Positions 1 to 9,474 of a stretch of DNA of 46,221 nt are shown one piece after another. Positions within the stretch are counted from its first letter, which is position 1, and each line of letters opens with the position of its first letter. The translations under genes were made by a program, and so were the position numbers. The notes below the pieces were generated by a model, which was given only the letters and a program-made list of their open reading frames with translations, ran no database searches and was not told the origin of the DNA. The stretch spans positions 1 to 46,221 of the forward strand of contig JASJDP010000030.1 in the NCBI GenBank assembly GCA_030065095.1, in the 5' to 3' direction. Source of the DNA: Rhodobacter sp. (GTDB taxonomy: Bacteria > Pseudomonadota > Alphaproteobacteria > Rhodobacterales > Rhodobacteraceae).

Positions 1-129
1 ATCGTGTCAGATGCTGCGTTCCGCGCCAATGTCGTGGGATAGGCTTGAACCTGCCCGACAGGCCGTCGAACAACCCTGCTTATTTGACGATTGCCGCTCA
101 TCCGAAACTGGGACCCACGCCCATCCGGC
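1..129 (-). pseudogene. Left-hand part of a reading frame interrupted by the IS3 element (partial at window edge)
   Basis: This stretch lies outside the left inverted repeat of the insertion sequence. On the minus strand one frame is open over its whole length, and it stays in phase with the frame that ends at 1358 if bases 130-1357 are removed (the codon ACG is rebuilt from 1359, 1358 and 129). This suggests that one gene was split by the insertion. The encoded residues match no family I recognise, and the gene continues past the window edge. Confidence 0.35.
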
Positions 130-154
130 TGGAGAGCCCCCATTGGGTGGTCCG
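130..154. repeat. IS3 left inverted repeat
   Basis: It starts TGGAGAGCCCCC and ends GGTGGTCCG. It pairs with the inverted copy at 1332-1357 with one single-base gap and a few mismatches. It lies just beyond the stop codon of orfB. Confidence 0.8.
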
Positions 155-163
155 GGTTGATTG

Positions 164-979
164 TTAGTGCATGGTCGGTCTCGGGTCCAATGGAACGATG
201 CTTTCCAGCGCCGGTGGCCGGTATCCCAGAGCGCTGTGCGGCCTGACGGTGTTGTAGTGGACACGCCATTGTTCGATCAGGATTTGGGCTTCTCGGAGTG
301 AGTAGAAGATCTCACCGTTGAGCAGCTCGTCTCGGAATCTGGCGTTGAAGCTTTCGCAGTATCCATTCTCCCAGGGTGATCCCGGCTCGATGAAGGCGGT
401 CTTGGCACCGACGGCCGTGATCCAGTCCCTCACTTTCTGGGCAATGAACTCGGGACCGTTGTCTGATCTGATGAACTTGGGCGGACCGCGCAGGATGAAC
501 AGGTCGGTCAGAGCATCCACGACGTCAGTGGAGTTGAGCTTGCGATCGACGCGGATCATGAGGGCCTCCTTGGTGAACTCGTCGATGATGTTGAGCGTTC
601 GGTAGGCCCGCCCGTCATGGGTCCTGTCCTGAACGAAGTCATAGGACCAGACATGGTTAGGATGCTCCGGCCGAAGCCGGACGCACGAGCCATCGTTAAG
701 CCAGAGACGGCCTTTCTTGGCTTGTTTCTGCGGGACCTTCAGCCCCTCACGCCGCCAAATGCGCTCGACCCGCTTGTGGTTCACATGCCAGCCCGCGTTG
801 TTCAGCAGGCCAGTCACCATTCGATAGCCGTAGCGCCCATACTGGCGCGCCAACTCGATGATGTCCTCCGTGAGCCGGCCCTCGTCAGGGCGGCCGCGTG
901 GAACCTTGCGTTGGGTCGACCGGTGCTGTCCCAAAGTACGGCAGGCGCGGCGCTCGGATACACGCAACGTCTGACGCAC
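164..979 (-). CDS. IS3-family transposase OrfB (DDE integrase domain)
   Basis: This is the catalytic part of the transposase. The N-terminal HTH_21-like segment (RYGYRMVTGLLNNAGW) is followed by the rve integrase core. The DDE residues are recognisable: the first Asp in WSYDFVQD, the second in RSDNGPEF and the Glu in ENGYCESF. The C-terminal NTVRPHSALGYRPP motif is typical of IS3 integrases. The frame extends upstream of the first ATG into the end of orfA (LLSPSRRRRCIDHVRQT). As in other IS3 elements, the working enzyme is therefore probably an OrfAB fusion made by -1 frameshifting, here near GGGGAAAC just before the orfA stop. The length of about 270 residues is normal. Confidence 0.9.
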   Translation of the reverse strand: MRQTLRVSERRACRTLGQHRSTQRKVPRGRPDEGRLTEDIIELARQYGRYGYRMVTGLLNNAGWHVNHKRVERIWRREGLKVPQKQAKKGRLWLNDGSCVRLRPEHPNHVWSYDFVQDRTHDGRAYRTLNIIDEFTKEALMIRVDRKLNSTDVVDALTDLFILRGPPKFIRSDNGPEFIAQKVRDWITAVGAKTAFIEPGSPWENGYCESFNARFRDELLNGEIFYSLREAQILIEQWRVHYNTVRPHSALGYRPPALESIVPLDPRPTMH

Positions 980-1011
980 ATGATCAATGCAACGGCGGCG
1001 ACGTGAAGGGC

Positions 1012-1290
1012 TCAGAAGTTTCCCCGCGCAGCCTCGGTCAGGATGAGTTTGTCCAGCGTCAGATCTGAAACGGCCCGCCTGAGGCGCTGGTTCTCCTTCT
1101 CCAGCTCCTTCAAGCGCTTCAGCTGGTCACGGCCCATGCCACCGTAGAGCTTGCGCCAGCGATAGTACGTCTGCTGTGTGATTCCAATCTGACGCACCGC
1201 ATCCGCGATGGTCATTCCTTGCCCCTGCAGCACTTCAACCTGGCGCAGCTTCGATATGATCTCTTCGGGCTTGTCTCGCTTCCCAGCCAT
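1012..1290 (-). CDS. IS3-family transposase OrfA (HTH_Tnp_1)
   Basis: A 92-residue DNA-binding protein of the IS3 element. The helix-turn-helix (QGMTIADAVRQIGITQQTYYRW) is followed by a leucine-zipper-like helix (LKRLKELEKENQRLRRAVSDL), which in this family mediates OrfA/OrfAB multimerisation. It starts at an ATG shortly inside the right inverted repeat. It ends 32 bases before the first ATG of orfB, whose open frame overlaps it, giving the standard frameshift arrangement. Confidence 0.9.
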   Translation of the reverse strand: MAGKRDKPEEIISKLRQVEVLQGQGMTIADAVRQIGITQQTYYRWRKLYGGMGRDQLKRLKELEKENQRLRRAVSDLTLDKLILTEAARGNF

Positions 1291-1331
1291 TCTCGGGTCC
1301 TCCTAAAACAGGATATTCCTATCCCAGTGGG

Positions 1332-1357
1332 CGGACCACCTTCAGGGGGCTATTCCA
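1332..1357. repeat. IS3 right inverted repeat
   Basis: Read on the minus strand from 1357 it is TGGAATAGCCCCCTGAAGGT followed by GGTCCG, and it matches the left end at 130-154. The orfA start codon lies about 40 bases inside it. Confidence 0.8.
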
Positions 1358-1542
1358 GTGACACGGATGGTCTGGGTCAGGGGCGCAACTTCGGAGAGGT
1401 CTTCGATCTCACGACCCACCGCCTTTGCGATACGCTCCGCATGAGGCATCGGGTCAGGACTGCCCGACAGCCGAATGTGATCCTCGATGTCCGTGGTGCC
1501 CACAGGCAACTCGTCAGGACGGATCGAACGCTGCCAGTTCAT
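1358..1542 (-). pseudogene. Right-hand part of an unidentified gene interrupted by the IS3 element
   Basis: An open frame begins with ATG at 1542 (MNWQRSIRPDELPVGTTD) and runs 61 codons before entering the right end of the IS, where it stops within the inverted repeat. With the IS removed it would continue in frame to the window edge for more than 100 codons. The ATG has no strong ribosome binding site, and the frame overlaps the HTH pseudogene in another phase, so it may itself be a fragment. I recognise no family. Confidence 0.35.
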
Positions 1543-1987
1543 TGCACTGGCGCACTTGCGTTCTCGAACACCGCCCGCATTGAGCGGTGTTGCCAGTCAC
1601 TACTCGGCGGGGATAGGGGTACGGCGCCAGAACACCAGACACTCCGTTTCGCACCGTCGGTTTGGCCCACCGGACAATTGGCGGGCCTCCGTATTCCCCG
1701 ACGTAACGGGTCCACTGTTCCCAAGCCGGGCTGTCTTCGGCGACGAAGTGTCGGTGAAGGTTTGTCGGAAGGTGCGGATCACGATTGGGCACGCCCGTTG
1801 CGCGCGCCACGCATTTGCCGGAGTTGCGGTTGGCGATCTGAGTGATCAGCGCGGCCGCAACGTTCTTCGCCGCAGGCGAAATCCTTGGGTCTTCCAGAAC
1901 GCTCGCGAACCAGCGCCAGCGGTCGCGGTTGAAGTCGGAAAGCAGGTCAAGGCTGTTGGAACCGCTTCCTGTAACCTCTTGAGACAC
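1514..1987 (-). pseudogene. Remnant of a helix-turn-helix domain protein with internal deletion
   Basis: The N-terminus (LLSDFNRDRWRWFASVLEDP then SPAAKNVAAALITQIANRNSGKC) is the opening of a MarR/GntR-like winged-helix protein common on Rhodobacterales plasmids and prophages, in which the recognition helix should follow GKC. Here the text instead jumps to VARATGVPNRDPHLPTNLH and then HFVAEDSPAWEQWTRYVGEY, which looks like the C-terminal tail of the same family. The recognition helix and the middle of the protein are missing, and the last 30 residues look random. I read it as a decayed gene with a large in-frame deletion, close to the IS. The family assignment is from memory. Confidence 0.5.
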
Positions 1988-2186
1988 AATTACAGCGCCC
2001 CTTGGAACTTTTTCCGATACAGCTTTTTTTTGACAAACCCGATGTACTGCCGGGGTCGCCAGCTGCTCTGGTATCCCGAGAAGTCGTGAACGCGCCGGCG
2101 TTCATTGGCGGAGCCGGCAGCCGTTGCGCCGGTTCTTCCGGCCCGCCTGTTGCTCCCATTGAGAGTCTGGCTGGCAGGGAAGCGCG

Positions 2187-2897
2187 CTAAAGCATCCGAA
2201 TCACGTTCTTGTCTATCGACAGCATGTAGCCGCGACGCGCGATGTTCTTGATCAAAAGCTCGCTGACCATCTGGTTGCCGAGCGCGTCGCGCAGGCGCTT
2301 GATTCGCGTCGCGCCGGACGCTTCGTCGCAGTCGGCTGCATTCTTGCCCGAGATCATCGCCTCGATCTCGGCCCCGGACAGCACGTCTTCATCCATCCGC
2401 GCCTCGGCCAGCACGGCAAGTGTTTCGATGGCCGCCTGGGTCAAGGCGAATTCCATGTTGTTCAGATAGACCTTGCGTTCATCGCGGCTGATGATCAGCG
2501 AACTGACCTGAATGCCGGAGCGTTCGATCTCTCCGACGCGGCGATTCAGGGCGATGATCGTGATGAGGAAAACGAGCGACGCGATCAGAAGTGCGGTGGA
2601 AAACACCAACAGGACGAAGATCACCTGCCGGTAGCTGACCAGAACCTCGGAGAAGGACGTGCCTGATTCGGCCAGGATCTCCAGCAGCTTGATTTCCGAA
2701 TCCGAGGTAAGGTCGTCATTCTCGACAAAAATCCGTTCGACCCTGTCGTTGAAGGCGTTTGCATCCGGCAGGTTCACGAAAAGCAGGATCGACGCGACCA
2801 GCAGGATCGCGACGATGGCGATCAGCCCATAGGCGACCACCCGGTTGCCGTAGCGCCGGGTGGAGGCTGCGTCTTTTCCGGGATCGACCAGGCTCAT
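2187..2897 (-). CDS. Two-pass membrane protein with C-terminal winged-helix (OmpR/ToxR-type) domain
   Basis: Of 236 residues, about 20-43 and 91-116 form two clear hydrophobic helices, separated by a roughly 45-residue acidic loop (NDRVERIFVENDDLTSDSE). The rest (about 131-227) reads as a Trans_reg_C winged helix: β-strands ISRDERKVYLNNMEFALT, a helix with LAVLAEARMDED, the recognition segment ATRIKRLRDALGNQ and the wing NIARRGYMLS. With both termini inside, the loop would face the periplasm and could sense a signal, much as ToxR/CadC proteins do, but those have one membrane helix and an N-terminal DNA-binding domain. No target gene is evident. It starts 10 bases after the stop of the 79-residue exported protein, so the two are probably cotranscribed. 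Confidence 0.75.
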   Translation of the reverse strand: MSLVDPGKDAASTRRYGNRVVAYGLIAIVAILLVASILLFVNLPDANAFNDRVERIFVENDDLTSDSEIKLLEILAESGTSFSEVLVSYRQVIFVLLVFSTALLIASLVFLITIIALNRRVGEIERSGIQVSSLIISRDERKVYLNNMEFALTQAAIETLAVLAEARMDEDVLSGAEIEAMISGKNAADCDEASGATRIKRLRDALGNQMVSELLIKNIARRGYMLSIDKNVIRML

Positions 2898-2907
2898 GCC
2901 CGAAAGC

Positions 2908-3147
2908 TTAGCCGCTTTGGCGCACCGAGAGAATGCTCAACAGTATCCAGCCGCGACTGGCCAGTTGCGCGGCAACGGCCGGACGCACGGCGGACGCCGT
3001 GCAATTGCTGCCGGGCACTGTGACCGTCCCGTAGTCGAGCCGCAGGGGATTGTCCCGTTTCGCCTTGTATTCGGCCACACAGGCGGCGTTTGCCACCGTA
3101 GCGGTAAGCGACAGGACCAGGATCAGGATGGCGAGTGGTGTCTTCAT
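2908..3147 (-). CDS. Small exported protein, unknown function (79 aa)
   Basis: It has a clear Sec signal peptide (MKTPLAILILVLSLTATVANA) and a mature part of about 57 residues beginning ACVAEYKAKRDNPLRLDYG. Two cysteines in the mature part (CVAEY, SNCTAS) could form a disulfide in the periplasm. The segment AVRPAVAAQLASRGWILLSIL resembles the C-terminus of short Rhodobacterales exported proteins that I know only as hypothetical. The internal ATG at 3147 is chosen because it gives the signal peptide; the longer frame upstream is poor in coding character. It heads a probable operon with the membrane winged-helix gene. Confidence 0.65.
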   Translation of the reverse strand: MKTPLAILILVLSLTATVANAACVAEYKAKRDNPLRLDYGTVTVPGSNCTASAVRPAVAAQLASRGWILLSILSVRQSG

Positions 3148-3320
3148 GGGGCCGACAATGCGCAAGTCATTGCGGTTATTCAATAACAAAGCCCCGGATT
3201 GACGCGTGTTATCGGATAACCGAGGCCCGATATTGCTTAGCGCGGGCGAGCGAGGGCGGAATGGGCGTATCCGAAAACGGCGCCACAGGGTGCGGCGCCC
3301 GAATTCCGAAAGGACCCACC

Positions 3321-3776
3321 ATGACCAAACGCCTGATCGCCACCGTGCTGGCCGCCAGTCTTGCACTGACCAGCGTTGCCGCCACCCCAGCCCGTGCCGC
3401 CGATAGCGGTGAAATCGGCCGCTTCCTCTTGGGGGCTGGCGCGCTTTTCATCATTGGAAGCGCCATCGCCAACAATGACCGGCGGCACAAGTACAACAAC
3501 CGCTCCTATGACAGCGACCGGTATGTGACGCGCCGCCATGTCGATCCGCGGCCCAGGGTGAAGCCGCGGCGCAAGGTCGTGCCGTCCGCTTGCTTGCGGG
3601 TCAACCGGTGGAACAACGGGCCGCGCCGCTTCTTCGGCCACCGCTGCCTGTCGAGGAACATGCGCCATGTGGGGCGTCTTCCGATCGCTTGCCACCGGAA
3701 AATCTGGACAAATCGCGGTCAGCGTTCGGTCTATCACGCACGTTGCCTGCGCAACCACGGCTGGGTGTTCGGATAA
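3321..3776 (+). CDS. Secreted Arg-rich hypothetical protein with four cysteines
   Basis: 151 residues. The signal peptide is [20 protein letters not shown] followed by ATPARA. Next come a short hydrophobic glycine-rich stretch ([20 protein letters not shown]) and a strongly basic region ([19 protein letters not shown]). The C-terminal half has four cysteines in the pattern SACLRVN...HRCLSRN...IACHRKI...ARCLRNHGW. The ATG at 3321 is used because it has a good AAAGGACC site and the signal peptide starts there. Similar short basic exported proteins recur in Rhodobacterales without known function. It is transcribed away from the 79-residue gene; a short palindrome GTTATCGGATAAC (3208-3220) lies in the shared intergenic region. 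Confidence 0.7.
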   Translation: MTKRLIATVLAASLALTSVAATPARAADSGEIGRFLLGAGALFIIGSAIANNDRRHKYNNRSYDSDRYVTRRHVDPRPRVKPRRKVVPSACLRVNRWNNGPRRFFGHRCLSRNMRHVGRLPIACHRKIWTNRGQRSVYHARCLRNHGWVFG

Positions 3777-3898
3777 GGCCTGATCAAGGTCGAGCAGTGG
3801 CCCGGTGCGCCAGGCCGCCACGGCGGGGCGGGTACGTTTGCGGGTGCCCGCCCCGATTTCACCTTGCAGAAGGCCGGCGCAGCGGCTTTGCTGTGCCC

Positions 3899-4535
3899 AT
3901 GCCGCGCAGCGCTCCGGATTTCGGGTTTGAAGAGGCCGCTTTTGCGCAAGGGGCGCTTTGCGTCGCGGGCGTCGACGAGGTCGGGCGCGGACCGCTGGCC
4001 GGACCGGTGACCGCCGCTGCGGTCGTACTGGACGCACGTGCCATTCCGGATGGGTTGAACGACTCCAAACAATTGACCCATATCAGGCGTACCGAGCTGG
4101 CCGAAGCGATCCATGCGACGGCGCAAGTGTCCATCGCCCATGCCAGCGTGGAAGAGATCGATGCGCTCAACATCCTGCAGGCCTCTTGTTTGGCGATGCG
4201 GCGCGCGCTGGTGGGTTTGGCGGTTCCACCCGATCTGGCATTGATCGATGGCAATCGCGTGCCCCAGGGACTGCCGTGCGAGGCGCAGCCGATCGTCAAA
4301 GGTGACAGCAAATCTCTTTCAATTTCAGCGGCTTCAATTGTGGCAAAAGTATGTCGTGATCGGATCATGGTGGGTTTGGCGCAACAGCATCCTGGCTATG
4401 GCTGGGAACAGAACGCCGGTTACCCGACGCCCCAGCATCTGGAGGCGCTTCGAAATCTTGGTGTGACCCCACATCATAGACGCTCGTACAAGCCCGTCCA
4501 CAATATCTTGTATCAAGAAAAATCTGTAACCGGCT

Positions 4536-4537
<2 letters not shown>
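3899..4537 (+). CDS. rnhB: Ribonuclease HII
   Basis: RNase HII removes ribonucleotides from DNA and the RNA strand of RNA:DNA hybrids in the cytoplasm. The 212-residue protein has the family signature [14 protein letters not shown] (catalytic D26 and E27), NDSKQLT, the third Asp in LALIDGN and the fourth in [18 protein letters not shown]. The C-terminus has the usual [17 protein letters not shown] and HHRRSYKPV motifs. The start at 3899 gives a standard-length protein. It sits immediately upstream of ccrM, an arrangement I associate with Rhodobacterales. Confidence 0.96.
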
Positions 4538-5725
<1,188 letters not shown>

Positions 5726-5780
5726 GGGTACAAAAGAACTACCGCCGGTGCCTGTGGCCTGACACCACGGCACGAACTGA

Positions 5781-5812
5781 CCCCGCCGGAGCCCTCCGGC
5801 GGGGCTTTTTTT
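5781..5812 (+). terminator. Rho-independent terminator after ccrM
   Basis: A perfect 10-bp stem CCCCGCCGGA / TCCGGCGGGG with a GCCC loop (5781-5804) is followed by C and seven T residues. It lies 55 bases after the ccrM stop codon. Confidence 0.92.
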
Positions 5813-5948
5813 CGACCGTCCGGGACTTGCACCGGGGCATCGTCTCTGGATGCGGGTCTGACATGTTTCGGATGGGTTTAAGGTGCGGCGGGCCGGCAAG
5901 GGAACAGCGTCGGCCCCGGGGCATAGAACATGAAGCAAGTAACGGCTG

Positions 5949-7076
5949 TCAGGTGGAATGCCGTCCGGTCTTGTACGGGGTCCAGTCGTCGACATCAGGG
6001 TAGTATTGCCGCCGCCAGTCGCGGACGCGGGGGTTCATCACGCGCCGCCAGAGCGGCGGGATCATCGCCGCAAGGGTCATCACCGGATAGCCGTAAGGAA
6101 GCTGCGGCGCCTCGGTTTCGTCGTGGTTTTGCAGAAGTGGAAAGCGGCGGTCGGGTTTGTAGTGGTGGTCCGAGTGGCGCTGGAGGTTGATCAAAAGCCA
6201 GTTGGACGCGGCGCGGGCCGAGTTCCAGGAATGCCGCGGCAGGACATGCTCGTATTTGCCACCGCCCAGGTGGCGGCGCGTCAGGCCGTAGTGTTCGATG
6301 TAATTGACAAGTTCGAGCTGCCAGACGGCGATGAAGGCCTGGTAGAGGAACAGCGCCACGCCAGCCCAGCCGCCAAGGGCGAAGGCGAGGGCAAGAAAGA
6401 CCGCCTGCAGTGCCCAGTAACGCCAGAACGGGTTCGAACCGTGCCACCAGGGCAGGCCCTTGCGTGCAAGCATCGCCTTTTCGGCCTGAAAGGCCGAGAC
6501 GTAGCATTCCCATAGGACACGCGGAAAGAAGCGGTGGAAGCCCTCGTTGTAGCGCGCGGTGACCGCGTCGCGCGGGGTGGCGACATAGCGGTGATGCACC
6601 AGCAGGTGTTCGGACCGGAAATGGCCGTACATCACGGTGCCGAGCAGCAGGTCGCCCAGCCAGCGTTCGAGCTTGTTTTTCTGGTGCATCAGCTCGTGGC
6701 TGTAGTTGATGCCGACGGTGCCGGATATGATGCCGACGCCGAAGAACAGGACGATCTTTTCCAGCACGTTCAGGTGATCTGCCTGGGCGGCGTACCAGAT
6801 GGTGCCGAAGATCACCAGGAACTGGATCGGGAACCAGATCAGTGTGATCAGGCGATACCAGACAAGCTGATCCTCGGCGGTGGTCAGATCTGCGTTCTCG
6901 GTGTTTTCACCGGTGATCGCGTCGAGCAGGATAAAAAGGCCCCAGGCCGAGATGGGCAGCAGCAAGAGCGTCCAGCCGCCGTTTGTGGCGCCGATATAGG
7001 CCAGCGGGACCAGCGCGAGGGATGCCCAGAAGGGCAGCGCACTCTGCAGCCTTGCGACTTTGGTTGCGGGTATCAT
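5949..7076 (-). CDS. alkB: Alkane 1-monooxygenase
   Basis: Integral-membrane non-haem di-iron enzyme that hydroxylates medium-chain alkanes at the terminal carbon, using electrons from rubredoxin. All diagnostic histidine boxes are present: HELMH, EHLLVHHR, the AlkB-specific NYIEHYGL and LQRHSDHHYKP. About six hydrophobic helices can be seen (for example LALVPLAYIGA, LLLLPISAWGLFILL, LVIFGTIWYAA). The length of 375 residues is slightly short of the 400 usual for AlkB, mainly at the N-terminus. No rubredoxin or rubredoxin reductase gene adjoins it. It is convergent with ccrM. Confidence 0.93.
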   Translation of the reverse strand: MIPATKVARLQSALPFWASLALVPLAYIGATNGGWTLLLLPISAWGLFILLDAITGENTENADLTTAEDQLVWYRLITLIWFPIQFLVIFGTIWYAAQADHLNVLEKIVLFFGVGIISGTVGINYSHELMHQKNKLERWLGDLLLGTVMYGHFRSEHLLVHHRYVATPRDAVTARYNEGFHRFFPRVLWECYVSAFQAEKAMLARKGLPWWHGSNPFWRYWALQAVFLALAFALGGWAGVALFLYQAFIAVWQLELVNYIEHYGLTRRHLGGGKYEHVLPRHSWNSARAASNWLLINLQRHSDHHYKPDRRFPLLQNHDETEAPQLPYGYPVMTLAAMIPPLWRRVMNPRVRDWRRQYYPDVDDWTPYKTGRHST

Positions 7077-7131
7077 GGCCTGCTCCGTTCGTCCGCCTCG
7101 AATGAATTATACCGGAGGCGGGGCCTGCGCA

Positions 7132-8190
7132 TCAATTCCCACCGAGTGTCGCGGACGCAAGGTCATAGGCCTTGCGCATGACGGTGGGCAGGTCGGAGGG
7201 GCGGAATTGCGATGTCGGAACGAACGCGCCGCGGCTGGGCCGGGCGCCATCGGGGATGGCGGCCACGCGCAGCGCGAGCTGCAGGTGGAAATGGGTAAAG
7301 GTGTGGTGGACCTCGGCCCCGGGATCGCGCCAGTCCGCCTCGATCGGCGGGGCCTCTGCGGGCGTTTCGGTCCAGTCCGACCCGGGCCACCCGAGCATGC
7401 CGCCCAGAAGGCCCTTGTCGGGGCGGCGTTCCAGCAGCCACGCGCCGTCGGTGCGCCGCGCGAGATAGGCGATGCCGCGGCGGGTGGGTTTGGGTTTTTT
7501 CGGCGCTTTGCGGGGCAGGGTGGCCTGGGTTCCGGCGGCGCGGGCCTGGCAGGCGGCCATCCACGGGCAGATGCCGCAGGCGGGCGAGGTCGGGGTGCAG
7601 ATCGTCGCGCCAAGGTCCATCACCGCCTGGGCGTAATCCCCGGGACGCGTTTGTGGCGTCAGACGATCCGCGAGGGCGGTCAGTTCGGGCTTTGCCCGGG
7701 GCAGCGGCGTTTCGATCTCGAAAAGCCGCGCCATGACCCGCTCGACATTGCCGTCGACCACCGTGGCGGGCTGATCGAAGGCGATGGCCGCGATGGCAGC
7801 TGCCGTGTAGGGGCCGATGCCGGGGAGCTGCAGCAATTCTTCGCGTGTCGCAGGGAAGCGGCCGCCATGGTCCGCCGCGACGGCGCGGGCGCATTTCAGC
7901 AGGTTGCGGGCGCGGGCGTAATAGCCAAGGCCCGCCCATTCGCCCATCACATCGGCATCCTCGGCAGCGGCGAGCGCCCCGACGGTCGGCCAGCGGGCGG
8001 TGAAGCGATGGAAATAGTCCCGCACGGCGGCTACGGTGGTTTGCTGAAGCATCACCTCGGACAGCCAAACGCGATAGGGGTCGGGCCGGGTGCCCGCCCG
8101 CCGCTCGGACGGTCCCACGCGCCAGGGCATGACGCGGGCATTACGGTCGTACCAGGTCAGCAGATCGGCGCTCAGCGTCTCATAACGCAA
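7132..8190 (-). CDS. mutY: A/G-specific adenine glycosylase MutY
   Basis: Base-excision repair enzyme that removes adenine mispaired with 8-oxoguanine. The 352-residue protein has the HhH-GPD core: catalytic Glu in WLSEVMLQQTTVAAV (E45), the hairpin LPGIGPYTAAAIAAIAF and the catalytic Asp in ATVVDGNVERV. The [4Fe-4S] cysteines occur as CTPTSPACGICPWMAAC. The C-terminal NUDIX-like 8-oxoG recognition domain is present (GAWLLERRPDKGLLGGMLGWPG, HTFTHFHLQL). The start is a TTG at 8190 preceded by GGGGGAGA; no in-frame ATG upstream or close downstream would keep the N-terminal motif. It is divergent from the DUF721 gene. Confidence 0.95.
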   Translation of the reverse strand: MRYETLSADLLTWYDRNARVMPWRVGPSERRAGTRPDPYRVWLSEVMLQQTTVAAVRDYFHRFTARWPTVGALAAAEDADVMGEWAGLGYYARARNLLKCARAVAADHGGRFPATREELLQLPGIGPYTAAAIAAIAFDQPATVVDGNVERVMARLFEIETPLPRAKPELTALADRLTPQTRPGDYAQAVMDLGATICTPTSPACGICPWMAACQARAAGTQATLPRKAPKKPKPTRRGIAYLARRTDGAWLLERRPDKGLLGGMLGWPGSDWTETPAEAPPIEADWRDPGAEVHHTFTHFHLQLALRVAAIPDGARPSRGAFVPTSQFRPSDLPTVMRKAYDLASATLGGN

Positions 8191-8264
8191 TCTTTATGTC
8201 TCCCCCGCAGGCTTTGGGCTGGCATGACGCACAGCGCCGTTTAGAATAGATCGCGAGAGAGGAC

Positions 8265-8792
8265 ATGCCAGCGATGACCGGCCAGCACAACAAAACCCCG
8301 CGGCGGATGCGAGGGTTCGAGCGCGCCTCGGGCCTGTTGCAGTCCCGCATCTGCAAGGCGGGCGAGACCCGCGGCTTTGCGGTGGCGCGGCTTTTGACCC
8401 ATTGGGCAGAGATCGTCGGCGAGGACACCGCGCGCGCGGCGCGTCCGGTCAAGGTGAGCTATGGCCAGGGCGGGTTCGGCGCGACGCTGACGGTGCTGAC
8501 CACGGGCGCGCAGGCGCCGATGCTGCAGGCCGACCTGCCGCGCATCAAGGAACGGGTCAACGCCTGCTATGGCTATGCGGCCATCGCCCGGATCCGCATC
8601 ACCCAGACCGCGCCCACCGGATTTGCCGAGGGGCAGGCGGCGTTCAAGCCCGCCGACGCGCCCTTGCCGCAAGCCGACCGGGCCACCCGGGAGGCCGCAC
8701 AACGGGTGGCCGCGCCGGTAAGGGACGATGGCCTGCGCCACGCCCTTGAAGAACTGGCAGAGAACGTTCTATCGAGACCGAAACACAACTGA
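8265..8792 (+). CDS. DUF721 (DciA-like) protein
   Basis: 175 residues. The N-terminal half is the DUF721 domain: GLLQSRICKAGETRGFAVAR, then LLTHWAEIVGEDTARAARPVKV, then a β-strand GATLTVLTTGAQAPMLQ and helix LPRIKERVNACYGYAAI. DUF721 proteins of the DciA group load or assist the DnaB replicative helicase in bacteria lacking DnaC; in alphaproteobacteria this is inferred from the domain. The C-terminal tail is low-complexity and Ala/Arg-rich. The ATG at 8265 follows GAGAGAGG. It lies 10 bases upstream of the DsbA-like gene and is likely cotranscribed with it. Confidence 0.8.
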   Translation: MPAMTGQHNKTPRRMRGFERASGLLQSRICKAGETRGFAVARLLTHWAEIVGEDTARAARPVKVSYGQGGFGATLTVLTTGAQAPMLQADLPRIKERVNACYGYAAIARIRITQTAPTGFAEGQAAFKPADAPLPQADRATREAAQRVAAPVRDDGLRHALEELAENVLSRPKHN

Positions 8793-8802
8793 GGCAGAGA
8801 GA

Positions 8803-9474
8803 ATGAACCGTTTGATCGCAATCGCCGCCGCCGCACTCGTTCTGGCCGGGGGCATCTATGCCTGGCAGTCGAGCCAGGGCGGCACGTCCTATCCGACGCT
8901 GGGCGCCGCGCAGGCGCAATCCGCCGACGCCGAGGTCGACACCTCGATGGTGGTCGAAATGGCGCTCGGCGACGAGAATGCGCCGGTCGAGGTGGTGGAA
9001 TACGCAAGCTTTACCTGCCCGCACTGCAAGGATTTCCATCGCGACACGTTCAAGGATGTCAAGGCGAACTACATCGATACCGGCAAGGTGCGGTTCATCT
9101 ACCGCGAGGTGTATTTCGACCGCTACGGGCTTTGGGCCAGCATGGTGGCGCGCTGCGGCGGCGAGGCCAAGTTCTTTGGCATCGTCGACATGATCTATGA
9201 TCAGCAGAGCGAATGGACCGCCAGCGGCGATCCGGCAACGATTGCCGGGGAACTGGCGCGGATCGGCCGGACGGCCGGGATCGACGGCGACGAGGTGGAC
9301 GCCTGCCTGCGGGATGCCGAGATGGCGCAGGGACTTGTCGCGTCCTACGAAGAGAACGCCGGCCGCGACGGCATCCGCTCGACCCCGTCCTTCATGATCA
9401 ATGGCGAGCTGGTGACCGGCAACAAGAGCTTCGCCGATTTCTCCGCCCTGCTGGACGCCGAACTGGACAGCTGA
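8803..9474 (+). CDS. DsbA-family thiol:disulfide oxidoreductase
   Basis: Exported thioredoxin-fold protein of 223 residues. The signal segment is MNRLIAIAAAALVLAGGIYAW, followed by a low-complexity linker. The active site CPHC lies in EYASFTCPHCKDFH, with the helical insertion and a cis-proline loop (IRSTPSFMING) near the C-terminus. This is the DsbA/DsbG Thioredoxin_4 group common in alphaproteobacteria, which oxidises or isomerises periplasmic proteins. The ATG at 8803 follows GAGGCAGAGAGA. Its TGA overlaps the ATG of the CoA-transferase by one base. Confidence 0.9.
   Translation: MNRLIAIAAAALVLAGGIYAWQSSQGGTSYPTLGAAQAQSADAEVDTSMVVEMALGDENAPVEVVEYASFTCPHCKDFHRDTFKDVKANYIDTGKVRFIYREVYFDRYGLWASMVARCGGEAKFFGIVDMIYDQQSEWTASGDPATIAGELARIGRTAGIDGDEVDACLRDAEMAQGLVASYEENAGRDGIRSTPSFMINGELVTGNKSFADFSALLDAELDS

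Larger units (their letters stand above)
130..1357 (-). mobile_element. IS3-family insertion sequence, structurally complete
   Basis: The element is about 1.23 kb and is bounded by imperfect inverted repeats. The left end begins TGGAGAGCCCCC at 130 and the right end, read inward from 1357, begins TGGAATAGCCCCC; both continue into GGTGGTCCG. Inside are the two overlapping frames typical of IS3 elements: orfA (HTH) at 1012-1290 and orfB (DDE integrase) at 164-979. Both look undamaged, so the element may be active. No direct target duplication is visible: the four bases outside the left end are CGGC and outside the right end GTGA. That fits a rearrangement after insertion, or ends placed slightly wrong. 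Confidence 0.85.

Noticed and set aside
3208-3220. GTTATCGGATAAC palindrome as a regulator site
   Set aside because: It is short and single, and matches no regulator that I can name.
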